Below are positions 52,001 to 59,864 of a stretch of DNA of 64,000 nucleotides, piece after piece. Each line of letters opens with the position of its first letter. Position 1 is the first letter of the stretch. Below the pieces are notes generated by a model. The model saw only the letters and a program-made list of their open reading frames with translations. It was not told where the DNA came from and made no database searches. This DNA comes from Paenibacillus chibensis (lineage in GTDB: Bacteria; Bacillota; Bacilli; Paenibacillales; Paenibacillaceae). The stretch is taken from NCBI RefSeq assembly GCF_004001045.1, contig NZ_BIMK01000028.1, forward strand, positions 49,110-113,109, given 5' to 3'. Made by a program: the position numbers and the translations under genes.

Positions 52001-52711
52001 ACCGGAACCGAGGCGCTGAATGAGCTGCGTAATCAGCGGTATGACAGCATGGTGCTGGATTTGATGCTGAGCGACATGACCGGCTTCGAGCTGCTGGATC
52101 AGATCCAGCATGACGAGGAGCTGGAGGATCTGCCGATTATCATCTATACAGGCAAGGATCTGGACAGCAAAGAAGAGATGAGGCTGCGCAAGTATGCGGA
52201 GTCCATCATTATCAAAGACGTCAAGTCGCCTGAGCGCCTGCTGGATGAGACGACATTGTTCCTGCATCGGGTTGTGGCCAACCTGCCGGAAGACAAGCGT
52301 AAAATCCTGCAGAAGCTGCACAACAAGGAAGTTTTGTTCGAAGGCAAAAAAATTCTGCTTGTGGATGACGATATCCGCAATGTCTTCGCGCTTTCGAGCG
52401 TGCTGGAAGGCTACGACATGGACGTGACCTTTGCGGAAAACGGCCGCGAGGCGATTGAAATATTGAACAGCGGCAAACATTTCGATCTGGTGCTGATGGA
52501 TATGATGATGCCGGAAATGGACGGCTATGAGGCGATGCGGCTGATACGCCAGCAGCCGGAGTTCCATAAGCTGCCGATCATTGCCTTGACGGCCAAAGCC
52601 ATGAAAGAAGACCGGTCGAAGTGCATCGAAGCCGGAGCGTCGGACTATGTGAAAAAACCGATCCAAACCGAGCAGCTTTTGTCGCTTATGCGCGTTTGGC
52701 TGTATTCGTAG
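49046..52711 (+). CDS. rsbK: Large hybrid sensor kinase with CHASE3, GAF and three receivers, RsbK-like
   Basis: 1221 residues. TM1 about 7-25, CHASE3 extracellular helix bundle 30-185, TM2 190-212, HAMP 212-265, GAF 290-430, long coiled coil 432-540 rich in Glu and Gln, HisKA with His549 in NMSHELRTPLN, HATPase (NLLSNAFKF, DTGIGIP, GGTGLGLS), then three receivers with Asp883, Asp1005 and Asp1152. It resembles B. cereus RsbK but has extra receivers. It probably passes phosphate to the RsbY-like receiver encoded just upstream. CHASE3 Glu/Gln residues are candidate sites for the CheR-type enzyme encoded next. Confidence 0.88.
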   Translation: MKLKSKLVIGFGALMIILIALTMVGYDRLNYMNKQLDQIYQERYLKVRYSSGVRGEVNNISRVLVNIMLNQEQSLNDSKEQLKDMIANGEQNLNKLIASTDSPEEQHMLTQVQSAWEGYKKYEEKQLAFASQGLWTEANAYRNTSGLSLQMDALNSMNELATFQDLQIDKEIKDVKANYNRSIQITTAIMIVGLLLGLAVIMWVIPSITKGLNVVSMMISSFGKGRIKTIRRIKVTSKDEIGQIANVFKDMAEDLEERQQLELSYLQAQKDQNWLNTNVSRITELLRGLNSRQQVSQAFISEFTPVLGASYGAIYIHDEDKDPNKLILNGTYAGEGERTTREKMEVGEGLIGQSAMDRKPIITEVPDDYLSVSSAFGQSKPAHLIIHPVLFEDELLGVIEMAAFEPFTELQQQLFAQLAANLGIVINNINRRLRVEELLRESQALTEELQCQSEELQTQQEELRRSNENLEEQTEALKNSEDLLQRQQEELEHFNTELIAKTRALEEQMQQLEEKNIEVEDAKAKLEQQAMQLAVTSKYKSEFLANMSHELRTPLNSLLILSQLLAENKDGNLNDKQTEYAHTIYMSGADLLKMIDEILDLSKVDAGKMEINREEVPIRDWKSFVHQNFMPLANKKQLTLKVNYDEDLPKSIVTDGHRVKQIIRNLLSNAFKFTTKGSITFNVKRADASKLPSYLDDSMSYLAVAVKDTGIGIPKDKTDLIFEAFQQVDGTTSRKYGGTGLGLSISRELSRLLGGGIGVQSVEGEGSCFTLYLPEILAESSGTARAEAAASSEMLVSKPKGGNSAQAAADAENETALALPPEDDRNHIGEKDKVLLIIEDDVNFANILLDMARSRGFKGLVAMQGDVGLKMAQSYLPDAIILDIQLPVMDGWSILGELKSESATRHIPVHIVSVVDEVKQGLKMGAIAYLKKPSSKTSLEKAFSHIEAYTDNSVKHLLIVEDDEIQRRSIIELIDHDDVAITAVSTGTEALNELRNQRYDSMVLDLMLSDMTGFELLDQIQHDEELEDLPIIIYTGKDLDSKEEMRLRKYAESIIIKDVKSPERLLDETTLFLHRVVANLPEDKRKILQKLHNKEVLFEGKKILLVDDDIRNVFALSSVLEGYDMDVTFAENGREAIEILNSGKHFDLVLMDMMMPEMDGYEAMRLIRQQPEFHKLPIIALTAKAMKEDRSKCIEAGASDYVKKPIQTEQLLSLMRVWLYS

Positions 52712-52817
52712 ACTTGTTTGTTGGGTAATAGATTATAATAACAACATCGTCTCAAGAAGAAGTCATGAATGATATTGAATGCTGTATTCCGTAAGAAAGA
52801 ACTCAGGAGGAAAATGA

Positions 52818-53687
52818 ATGGATTTTTGCATATCTGACGACTATGATGACAGCTTGCCGGAAAACGGGGATCGCGAGCGCGAGGATATCGAACTTGAGCT
52901 GCTGCTGGAAGGTGTACATCGGCTTTACGGCTATGATTTTCGAAACTATGCGCTACCTTCGCTGCGGCGGCGAATATGGCATTTTATCCATTCCGAAAAT
53001 TTGAAAAATATTTCTGCGCTTCAGGAAAAGGTGCTTCACCAGAGACCGGTGTTTGAACGCATGGTTCATAATCTATCGATTCCTGTGACGGAAATGTTTA
53101 GGGATCCCGGATTGTTTCTTACCTTCCGCAAGAAGATCGTACCCCTGCTCCGCACCTATCCGTATATCCGGATCTGGCATGCGGGGTGCTCGACGGGCGA
53201 AGAAGTATATTCCATGGCGATTCTTCTGCATGAGGAAGGGCTCTATGAAAAGTCCAGGATCTATGCGACAGACATGAATGACCGTTCGCTCGACATTGCC
53301 AAGCAAGGCATATTCGGCATCGAGAAAATGAAGCTTTACACGAAAAATTATATTGAAGCGGGCGGAACCCGCTCCTTTTCGGAATATTATACGGCGAAGT
53401 ACAATTCAGTGATCTTCAAGCCGTTTCTACAGAAAAACATGATCTTTGCCGAGCATAACTTGGCAACAGATCGTTCATTTAATGAATTTAACGTCATTTT
53501 TTGCCGAAACGTAATGATATATTTTAACGATACGCTTCGAGATCAGGTTCATGGCCTGTTTCATGAAAGTTTAAGCCGTTTCGGTATTCTGGTTCTCGGA
53601 TCGAAAGAGTCCATTCAATTTACGGAGTACAGTGATTGCTATGAACCGCTGGACCGGGTAGAGAAGATATACCGGAAGATTAAATAG
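52818..53687 (+). CDS. rsbM: CheR-family methyltransferase, RsbM-like
   Basis: 289 residues. N-terminal CheR helical domain (LLLEGVHRLYGYDFRNYALPSLRRRI) and a SAM-binding domain with HAGCSTGEEVYSMAILL, the acidic motif ATDMNDRSLDIAKQGIFGI and FCRNVMIYF. AGGAGG lies seven bases before the ATG. There are no chemotaxis genes nearby; it lies between two hybrid kinases in the SigB block, as RsbM does in B. cereus, where it methylates and damps the RsbK kinase. Symbol by analogy. Confidence 0.87.
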   Translation: MDFCISDDYDDSLPENGDREREDIELELLLEGVHRLYGYDFRNYALPSLRRRIWHFIHSENLKNISALQEKVLHQRPVFERMVHNLSIPVTEMFRDPGLFLTFRKKIVPLLRTYPYIRIWHAGCSTGEEVYSMAILLHEEGLYEKSRIYATDMNDRSLDIAKQGIFGIEKMKLYTKNYIEAGGTRSFSEYYTAKYNSVIFKPFLQKNMIFAEHNLATDRSFNEFNVIFCRNVMIYFNDTLRDQVHGLFHESLSRFGILVLGSKESIQFTEYSDCYEPLDRVEKIYRKIK

Positions 53688-53703
53688 GTAATGGGAGGAT
53701 TCC

Positions 53704-55401
53704 ATGGGGGTTCAAGAACCGATTCATATATTGTTGGTAGATGACCGTCCGGAGAATTTACTTGCCCTGGAAGCCGTGCTGGAGAGTGAGCAGTACAATC
53801 TTGTGAAGGCGACGTCAGGCGAAGAAGCGCTGCGCTGCCTTTTGAAAGACGAGTTTGCCGTAATCGTTCTGGATGTCCAAATGCCGGGAATGGACGGGAT
53901 CGAAACGGCAAAGCTTATTAAGGCGAGGGACAAGACGAAGGACATTCCGATTATTTTTATTTCGGCAAACAGCAAGGAAGCGGAGCATCTGTTCGCAGGC
54001 TATTCCGCGGGCGCGATCGATTATATGGTCAAGCCCTTTATTCCGCAAATTCTGAAATCGAAAATCGAAGGCTTCGTTGAAATGTACCTGACGAATAAAA
54101 AGCATAAAACCCAGTCCATGCTGCTGCAGCAAAAAACGCAGGAGCTGGAGAAGATCAATCATGAACTGGTCAAAGCCAAGGAAGCAGCGGAGATCGCGGC
54201 CAAAGCGAAAACCGAGTTTCTGGCGATGATGAGCCATGAAATCCGCACGCCCATGAACGGCGTCATCGGTATGGTGGATCTGCTGATGGAGACCGATTTG
54301 AAGGAAGAGCAGAAGGAATACTCAGAGATTATCCGCCGAAGCGCCGATGCGCTCGTCACGGTCATCAATGATATTTTGGACTTCACGAAAATGGAATCCG
54401 GAAAAATGGAGCTCGAAGAGCATCCTTTCGATCTTCAAAACTGTATCCAGGAAGTCTTCAGCCTATTCTCTGTGGAAGCCGGCAAAAAGAACCTGGAGCT
54501 GGTGTACTTCATTGACGAGCATATTCCTCATGTGGTCTTCGGTGATATGGCGAGACTGCGCCAGGTCCTGATCAATCTGATCGCCAATGCGGTGAAGTTT
54601 ACCCAACAGGGCGGTGTATACTTGATGGTTTCCCCGAAAGAGCAGTCCGCAGATGCCATCGATATCGAGTTTACCGTCAAGGATACCGGCATCGGCATTT
54701 CCGCGGATAAAATCGATCGTCTCTTCAAACCTTTCTCCCAGCTGGATTCCTCGATGACACGAAAATATGGCGGTACCGGGCTCGGGCTCGCTATCTGCAA
54801 ATCGCTTGTTGAAATGATGGGCGGGGACATCCACGTGGAATCCTCGGCCGAGAACGGCGCGGTCTTTATCTTCAACATCGTCGTCAAGGAGCCGGAACCG
54901 GACGAAGCCTTGAGCAGGCGCTGCGAAGAGCTGAGTCTTCAAGTGGATCGGGACAAGGATGCGTCCCCCAGCATTCTGGTCGTGGATGATCATCCGGTCA
55001 ACCAGAAGCTGATGGTCAGCATGCTTGGCAAGCTGGGACTGAAAGCCGATATTGCAGAAGACGGTAAGCAGGCTGTGGAAAAGGCACAGACGGGACCGGG
55101 CTACCATTTTATATTCATGGATCTGCAGATGCCGGTGATGGACGGGCTCAAGGCAACGGAACAGATTCGCCAAAATGAGAAGCCCGAAAGCCGCAAGCCG
55201 GTGATCATCGCTATGACGGCGAACGTGATGGAAGGGATACAGACCCGCTGCAGGGAAGCGGGCATGGATGAATACATCAGCAAGCCCGTCAAGATGAGCT
55301 GCGTCAAACAGCTGCTGAGCCGCTACCCCATTCCGTTATCGCGTGAATCTTATACATCGGATAATCGAATCCATCAGGAGCAGGAAAACATTACCTCGTG
55401 A
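53704..55401 (+). CDS. Soluble hybrid histidine kinase (REC-HisKA-HATPase-REC)
   Basis: 565 residues without membrane segments. Receiver 1 with Asp57 in VIVLDVQMPGMDG, a coiled coil 130-170, HisKA with His178 in MMSHEIRTPMNG, HATPase (NLIANAVKF, DTGIGIS, GGTGLGLA), receiver 2 with Asp473 in FMDLQMPVMDG. The N-terminal receiver replaces a sensor, so it presumably listens to another kinase, most likely the large one upstream, and relays or drains phosphate. GGGAGG precedes the ATG. I know no counterpart in the B. cereus rsb cluster. Confidence 0.88.
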   Translation: MGVQEPIHILLVDDRPENLLALEAVLESEQYNLVKATSGEEALRCLLKDEFAVIVLDVQMPGMDGIETAKLIKARDKTKDIPIIFISANSKEAEHLFAGYSAGAIDYMVKPFIPQILKSKIEGFVEMYLTNKKHKTQSMLLQQKTQELEKINHELVKAKEAAEIAAKAKTEFLAMMSHEIRTPMNGVIGMVDLLMETDLKEEQKEYSEIIRRSADALVTVINDILDFTKMESGKMELEEHPFDLQNCIQEVFSLFSVEAGKKNLELVYFIDEHIPHVVFGDMARLRQVLINLIANAVKFTQQGGVYLMVSPKEQSADAIDIEFTVKDTGIGISADKIDRLFKPFSQLDSSMTRKYGGTGLGLAICKSLVEMMGGDIHVESSAENGAVFIFNIVVKEPEPDEALSRRCEELSLQVDRDKDASPSILVVDDHPVNQKLMVSMLGKLGLKADIAEDGKQAVEKAQTGPGYHFIFMDLQMPVMDGLKATEQIRQNEKPESRKPVIIAMTANVMEGIQTRCREAGMDEYISKPVKMSCVKQLLSRYPIPLSRESYTSDNRIHQEQENITS

Positions 55402-55417
55402 ATATTGTGCTTATTGT

Positions 55418-55443
55418 GATTCAACATTACGTATTCAGGGTTA
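55418..55443 (+). promoter_or_regulatory. Candidate SigB promoter of rsbV-rsbW-sigB
   Basis: GATTCA, 14 bases, GGGTTA: the -10 matches that of the 47236 promoter exactly and the -35 differs at one position. It would allow SigB to activate its own operon. Confidence 0.5.
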
Positions 55444-55558
55444 TTTGATAAAGAATACAATTATATGAAATGAACTGAAGCCGGGCTCCTGAGCTCCATA
55501 TGGCGACAGCAGGAGACCAACATCTTTAGTTCAATTTATTTATCGGGAGAGAATGTCT

Positions 55559-55897
55559 ATGAATACAAATAAAAACGAAAAGTTCAATGCAACGACGCAG
55601 AGAAATGAAGGATCTTGCACCGTGTACCTCAGTGGAGAACTCGATCTATCGGTTGCTCCCGATTTCAGACTTGTCATGGAGCCGCTTGTAGGGGATTCGG
55701 ATCTTGATTTGATCATTAACATGAGGGATTTGAAATATATCGATAGCACCGGTATCGGTATCCTGCTATCCATTCTAAAAGCGAGACACGGCATGAATGC
55801 GCGCTTTGTTGTGGATGAGGTTCCTTCTCAAATCCAGAAGCTGTTCGACATGACGGGTATCGCGAAGTTTTTCAGCCCTAATGAGAATTCCCAATAG
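55559..55897 (+). CDS. rsbV: Anti-sigma factor antagonist RsbV
   Basis: 112 residues from the second of two close ATG codons, which has the better spacing to GGGAGA. STAS domain: CTVYLSGELDLSVAPDF and the phosphorylation site Ser63 in YIDSTGIGIL. When unphosphorylated it binds RsbW and frees SigB; RsbW phosphorylates it, and the PP2C phosphatase encoded at 47877 should reverse this. First gene of the rsbV-rsbW-sigB operon. Confidence 0.93.
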   Translation: MNTNKNEKFNATTQRNEGSCTVYLSGELDLSVAPDFRLVMEPLVGDSDLDLIINMRDLKYIDSTGIGILLSILKARHGMNARFVVDEVPSQIQKLFDMTGIAKFFSPNENSQ

Positions 55898-55915
55898 GAA
55901 AGGATCGAAGAAAGT

Positions 55916-56368
55916 ATGAATGCTGAAGTTCAAAGAGTCATCATCACACTACCAGCCCAAGCTGATTATGTAGATATTGTCAGATTAAATTTATACGGAA
56001 TTGCTTCTAAGATGGGCTTTTCCTACGAGGATATTGAAGATATGAAAGTCGCGGTATCGGAGGCATGCAATAACTCGGTACTGTACGCGTACAACCAACA
56101 AGACGGCATGGTTGAGGTCGCTTTTGAAGTAAACCGTGATGTATTGTCCATCACCGTACGGGATGAAGGGGAAAGCTTTGAGCGCATGACTCCGGGACGC
56201 AACAGCGTGACGCTGCATGATAAAGAGCTTCATGATGTGGAAATTGGGGGACTTGGTTTCTATTTGATGGAAGCGCTGATGGATGATGTGAGCATCGAAA
56301 ATGAAACCGGGCGCGGAACGAAGGTCGTCATGACAAAACGCCTCATGAGAAGTGAGGAGAAAGTATGA
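55916..56368 (+). CDS. rsbW: Anti-sigma B factor and serine kinase RsbW
   Basis: 150 residues, GHKL-type kinase fold: N box EACNNSVLYAY, G1 box VRDEGESF, G2 region GGLGFYLMEALMDDV, and TGRGTKVVM. It binds and inhibits SigB or phosphorylates RsbV. The end overlaps the sigB start by four bases (ATGA), indicating balanced production of anti-sigma and sigma factor. Confidence 0.94.
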   Translation: MNAEVQRVIITLPAQADYVDIVRLNLYGIASKMGFSYEDIEDMKVAVSEACNNSVLYAYNQQDGMVEVAFEVNRDVLSITVRDEGESFERMTPGRNSVTLHDKELHDVEIGGLGFYLMEALMDDVSIENETGRGTKVVMTKRLMRSEEKV

Positions 56369-57135
56369 ACGATAACGTGACTCCCCCAGAGTCCATGAGC
56401 GAGGCTGTCGGCTTGATCTGGGAATACCAGCAAACCAAAGACAATGACATCGCTACCGTTCTAATCAAAGAATATGAGCCCATGGTGAAAATGGCTGCCG
56501 GCAAAATTGCCCGCAACCGGCCGGATTTATACGAGGACCTGTATCAGGTTGGCCAGATGGCGCTGATCCGTCTGCTTCAGCAGTACGATATCAGCCTGGG
56601 GATTCCTTTTGAGCCCTATGCCATGAAAAGCATGATCGGCCACATGAAAAACTTCCTTCGTGATAAATCCTGGTACATCCAGGTGCCGCGGCGGATTAAG
56701 GAAAAAGGAGCGCTTGTTCAGCATGCGATCGATGAGCTGACCGTCAAGCTTGAACGTTCTCCGAATGTGAATGAAATTGCCGAGTTCCTTGATCTGTCCG
56801 TGGAAGAAACGGTAGAAGTGCTCGCTGGACGCGAATGCTATCATTATGTTTCGTTGGATTCTCCGCTCTCGCAGGAAGAGACGGGAGCAACGCTTGGCGA
56901 ACTGATCAGCTCGGATGTTAACGACTACGATTCCGTCGAAAAAAGAATGGATTTGCAGCAGGCTCTCAGCCAACTGAAGGAGCAAGAGCAAAAAGTGCTT
57001 CTGCTGGCTTTCCAGGATGGAGAGTCGCAGCGTTCCATCGCCCAAAAGCTGGGCGTTTCGCAGATGAGCGTGTCGAGGATCCAAAAGAGAGCAACCGAAA
57101 AACTAAAAGAAATCATGTCTAATTCATCGATATGA
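56365..57135 (+). CDS. sigB: RNA polymerase sigma factor SigB (SigB/SigF/SigG family)
   Basis: 256 residues. Region 2 with PDLYEDLYQVGQMALIRLLQQYD and FEPYAMKSMIGHMKNFLRDKSW, region 3 with VPRRIKEKGALVQHAIDEL, region 4 with ISQ-type helix-turn-helix QRSIAQKLGVSQMSVSRIQKRA. The rsbV-rsbW context distinguishes it from the spore sigma factors, which follow spoIIA genes. It directs general stress transcription; likely targets around it are the DUF948, YflT and GlsB/YtxH genes. Confidence 0.93.
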   Translation: MNDNVTPPESMSEAVGLIWEYQQTKDNDIATVLIKEYEPMVKMAAGKIARNRPDLYEDLYQVGQMALIRLLQQYDISLGIPFEPYAMKSMIGHMKNFLRDKSWYIQVPRRIKEKGALVQHAIDELTVKLERSPNVNEIAEFLDLSVEETVEVLAGRECYHYVSLDSPLSQEETGATLGELISSDVNDYDSVEKRMDLQQALSQLKEQEQKVLLLAFQDGESQRSIAQKLGVSQMSVSRIQKRATEKLKEIMSNSSI

Positions 57136-57180
57136 AGGACAAGCTTCCCGTTTATGATGCGCTTTGGACCGGAAGTTCGT

Positions 57181-57226
57181 AAGGACACGCCATGTTCTCT
57201 CCCGAGAATATGCTGCGTGTCCTTTT
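57181..57226 (+). terminator. Terminator of the rsbV-rsbW-sigB operon
   Basis: AAGGACACGC / GCGTGTCCTT arms with inner TCTC/GAGA pairing, followed by TT. Confidence 0.75.
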
Positions 57227-57293
57227 ATGGTGGAGCCTAAATACGAATGGTAACAGAGCGGGTGCTTTGATTTGGGAAAGGAGCGAAAAACGG

Positions 57294-58277
57294 ATGGTAA
57301 AGGACTCGTCGACTAAAGCGTACACGAATAATATTTTATCATTTGCCGGGCATTGGCAGTGGTACGATATCTGCGTGGAGGACTTCTCCTGTGAGATGCT
57401 GCAGAAGCTGCAGGAGCAATTTCCGATCATGGAAGAATGGATTAAAGTGATTCCGAACGTAGGCGAAAATTATATGTCGGTTCGCTTCCCGAACGGGGTG
57501 GATGCCGTCATTTTCGGAACGCTGCCGTATTCAATCAAGGACGAGGTGACCGATAGCGGCCATATCGACCGGTTTCATTTTTTCGTGCAGAACGACATCC
57601 TGGTCACGATCAATTTGGATCAGAATACGAGGGAAATCATGGCCACCAAAGAGCGGACGGCGATGCTTCATCAATGCCAGCATGCTGCGGAGGGCATGTT
57701 TGTGCTTGTCCGGACGCTGCTGCATTACTTTCATCTGGGCCTGGATCTCTTTGAAGCCAATCTGCGGGAAATCGAGCGTGCGATGGAAATGGACAACCAG
57801 CGCCATCTGATGGATAAAATCCTCAGCTCGCGCTTTGTACTTCTGTATTGGAGCAACCTGTTTACGCCGTTCGATGAATTTTTGGCTGCTGCCAAAGAAG
57901 GATATCTGGACAAGCTGGAGAAAAGCCGTCCATTCATGCAGCTGGTGCACCGGATGGAGCGGATGGAGCGTTTGTTCCGGCACTATAAAGATGAGATCGA
58001 TACCCTTATCGCGATCGATGATGCGGTTTCTGCCTTCAGGGGCAATGAAATCATGAAGACGCTGACCATTTTGACGGCGATTTTCACGCCTGCAACCGTG
58101 GTGGGCGCGATCTGGGGCATGAACTTTGATAATCTGCCTGCGATCAAAACGCCATGGGGCTTTATCGGCGTGATGCTCGCGACGTTCCTGTTTACCGGGG
58201 GCATGTACTGGTGGATGCATCGCAAGGGCTGGACAGGGGATTTGCTTAAGGTAAAAGCCAAGGATTCTAAGATTTAA
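57294..58277 (+). CDS. CorA-family divalent cation transporter
   Basis: 327 residues from the ATG at 57294 (AAAGGAG ten bases upstream). Long cytoplasmic N-terminal part, then two C-terminal helices with the selectivity motif GMN in IWGMNFDNLP, diagnostic of CorA. It moves Mg2+ (or Co2+) into the cell as a pentamer. It follows the sigB operon terminator and may be transcribed separately. Confidence 0.9.
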   Translation: MVKDSSTKAYTNNILSFAGHWQWYDICVEDFSCEMLQKLQEQFPIMEEWIKVIPNVGENYMSVRFPNGVDAVIFGTLPYSIKDEVTDSGHIDRFHFFVQNDILVTINLDQNTREIMATKERTAMLHQCQHAAEGMFVLVRTLLHYFHLGLDLFEANLREIERAMEMDNQRHLMDKILSSRFVLLYWSNLFTPFDEFLAAAKEGYLDKLEKSRPFMQLVHRMERMERLFRHYKDEIDTLIAIDDAVSAFRGNEIMKTLTILTAIFTPATVVGAIWGMNFDNLPAIKTPWGFIGVMLATFLFTGGMYWWMHRKGWTGDLLKVKAKDSKI

Positions 58278-58297
58278 CGTCCCTAGCGGACGGCATA

Positions 58298-58343
58298 AAG
58301 AAAGCCTGAAGACGCTGAATTTCAGAATCTTCAGGCTTTCTTT
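58298..58343. terminator. Bidirectional terminator after the CorA gene
   Basis: AAAGAAAGCCTGAAGA pairs with TCTTCAGGCTTTCTTT; A- and T-rich flanks serve both converging genes. Confidence 0.92.
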
Positions 58344-58386
58344 AGGACAGGCAGCCGGCTGTTTTGGAGGGAGGCGAACCGGCAGC

Positions 58387-58710
58387 CTATTGCTTGTATG
58401 CATCGATGTATTCCTGGAGCCTGGCTATGTAATCGCCAATGACCGGCATGCTGACGAACAGGCTTAGCACATAACCGAGGAGGCCCAGGACCACGAATGT
58501 CCCCAGAGACAAGCCAAGACCGCGCGCCAAGCCTGAAGTGAAGTTAGAAATGATTCTTTTTTTCGGGTTGGAATAATTCTCGATAATATCCTTGACCTGG
58601 GACTTTTCCAGGGAATCCGCAATCTGGTCCAAGCGTTTGTTTAATCGTTTGACTTCATGTCGTAATTCAAACGGATGTTCATCCACGTTATACGGGTTTG
58701 TTTTGCTCAC
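58387..58710 (-). CDS. DUF5665 family membrane protein
   Basis: 107 residues from a GTG start. A charged N-terminal coiled region (LRHEVKRLNKRLDQIADSLEKS), an NYSNPKKRIISNFTSGLARGLG motif and one membrane helix (TFVVLGLLGYVLSLFVSM). The NPKKRI/GLARGLG pattern is the DUF5665 hallmark. Function unknown. It belongs to a group of small envelope-type genes beside sigB. Confidence 0.82.
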   Translation of the reverse strand: MSKTNPYNVDEHPFELRHEVKRLNKRLDQIADSLEKSQVKDIIENYSNPKKRIISNFTSGLARGLGLSLGTFVVLGLLGYVLSLFVSMPVIGDYIARLQEYIDAYKQ

Positions 58711-58765
58711 GGTTCATCCCTGCTTTCTTCGGCATGCAAGGCAGCCGACGGTTGTAGTTTTGCGC

Positions 58766-58796
58766 AAAAACAGCCAGCTTGGTCAGCTGGCTGTTC
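58766..58796 (-). terminator. Terminator of the GlsB-YtxH operon
   Basis: AACAGCCAGCT / AGCTGGCTGTT perfect stem; on the minus strand it is followed by TTTTT. Confidence 0.88.
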
Positions 58797-58854
58797 TGAT
58801 GAATAGTACATCTGTACAGACTTCTCTAAAGCTTGGCGCTTTAGCCGCTGCTCC

Positions 58855-59262
58855 TTAATACGATGTCTTATTCATTTCTTTGCGGACGTCGCGGGAAGCA
58901 TCTTCCGAAGCATCTTTAATATCCTTGGATGCATCCTTCACATCATCCGACACGTCGGCGGAAGCCTGCTTGACGCTTTCCATAATGCTGTTTTTGCCTT
59001 CGCTTACCGACTTGGCCAGGTCTGTCGTTTTGGAGCTGACCGTTTTAGCCAGGTCCGTCGCTTTTTCACCGACAACGGAAGCAACTTCTTTGGATTTGTC
59101 CGTCATCGTACTGATTTTTTCGGACAAATCGCCGCGCAGCTCGCGTCCAGGCTTCGGAGCAAACAGCAATGCTGCCGCTGCGCCGATGAGGCCGCCGATG
59201 AGGGCACCTTTAAAGAATGTGCTGCCGCTTTGTACTGGGTATTCCGTTTCTGCTTTATTCAT
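58855..59262 (-). CDS. YtxH-family stress protein
   Basis: 135 residues. One glycine-rich membrane helix near the N terminus (GALIGGLIGAAAALLFAPKPG), the YtxH signature FAPKPGRELR, and a long helical tail with repeated 11-residue-like units (TDLAKTVSSKTTDLAKSVSEG; VKDASKDIKDASEDASRDV) resembling LEA-type helices. AAGGAG precedes the ATG. The SigB regulon of B. subtilis contains ytxH. It lies downstream of the GlsB gene, 36 bases away, in one operon. Confidence 0.87.
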   Translation of the reverse strand: MNKAETEYPVQSGSTFFKGALIGGLIGAAAALLFAPKPGRELRGDLSEKISTMTDKSKEVASVVGEKATDLAKTVSSKTTDLAKSVSEGKNSIMESVKQASADVSDDVKDASKDIKDASEDASRDVRKEMNKTSY

Positions 59263-59298
59263 CTCAAATCACTCCTTATTCTTAGTTCATATTTATAG

Positions 59299-59556
59299 TT
59301 AGGTTGAACGGGTAAACAATTTGCTGATGAGACCGAGTAGAAATACGAATATCGCAGTCCCGAGAATCGCTGGGATGACAGCGAAGTTTCCAAGATGAGG
59401 GCCCCAGTCTCCGAACAGCCAAGCTCCTACCCAAGCGCCTACAAAACCAGCGACCATAGCGCCGAGAATCCCTCCTGGCATCTCATGTCCGACCAGTGCG
59501 TCACCGATAATCCCGATGATGATGGCCATCACGATGGTGATGATAATTGCCCACAT
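59299..59556 (-). CDS. GlsB/YeaQ/YmgE-family stress response membrane protein
   Basis: 85 residues, three membrane helices with glycine-rich packing (IIGDALVGHEMPGGILGAMVAGFVGAW), typical of the transglycosylase-associated/GlsB family. GGGAGGC precedes the ATG. First gene of the operon with ytxH. Members are stress induced in several bacteria; the molecular function is unknown. Confidence 0.88.
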   Translation of the reverse strand: MWAIIITIVMAIIIGIIGDALVGHEMPGGILGAMVAGFVGAWVGAWLFGDWGPHLGNFAVIPAILGTAIFVFLLGLISKLFTRST

Positions 59557-59864
59557 GACGATCGCCTCCCTTTCTATTAGGATGAAGATGAAGTTGTTTT
59601 CTCGTCTTGCTTACTTCGTATTTAAACGGGAGAGGTAGACCTGAAACAAGGTAGGACATAATAGGAGTAAATGATTGTATGAGGAAGAATGATAGATATA
59701 TCAGGCGATATTTAAGCTAAATTGAATAAATATCGGACTTTACAAAAGTGAATGGTTATACTTGCGTTTGATCGAGTTCACGGATTTTTCCAAAATGCTG
59801 CCTTTATACTCATTTGAATAAGTTGTATGATGGATAAGCGAATCACCTAAAGGAGAGATGGGCA
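59557..59864. other. 308-base divergent intergenic region
   Basis: Between the GlsB and asparaginase starts. It contains a possible SigB-type promoter for the GlsB operon (59623-59647) and AT-rich sequence beyond it. No gene, terminator or RNA structure was recognised, and no clear asparaginase promoter. Confidence 0.5.
59623..59647 (-). promoter_or_regulatory. Possible SigB-type promoter of the GlsB-YtxH operon
   Basis: On the minus strand GTTTCA, 13 bases, CGTTTA. The -35 is identical to the 47236 promoter; the -10 differs at two positions. Confidence 0.35.

Noticed and set aside
52818..53687. Chemotaxis CheR
   Set aside because: The family match is good, but there are no chemoreceptor, cheA, cheB or flagellar genes nearby, and the position in the SigB block fits RsbM better.
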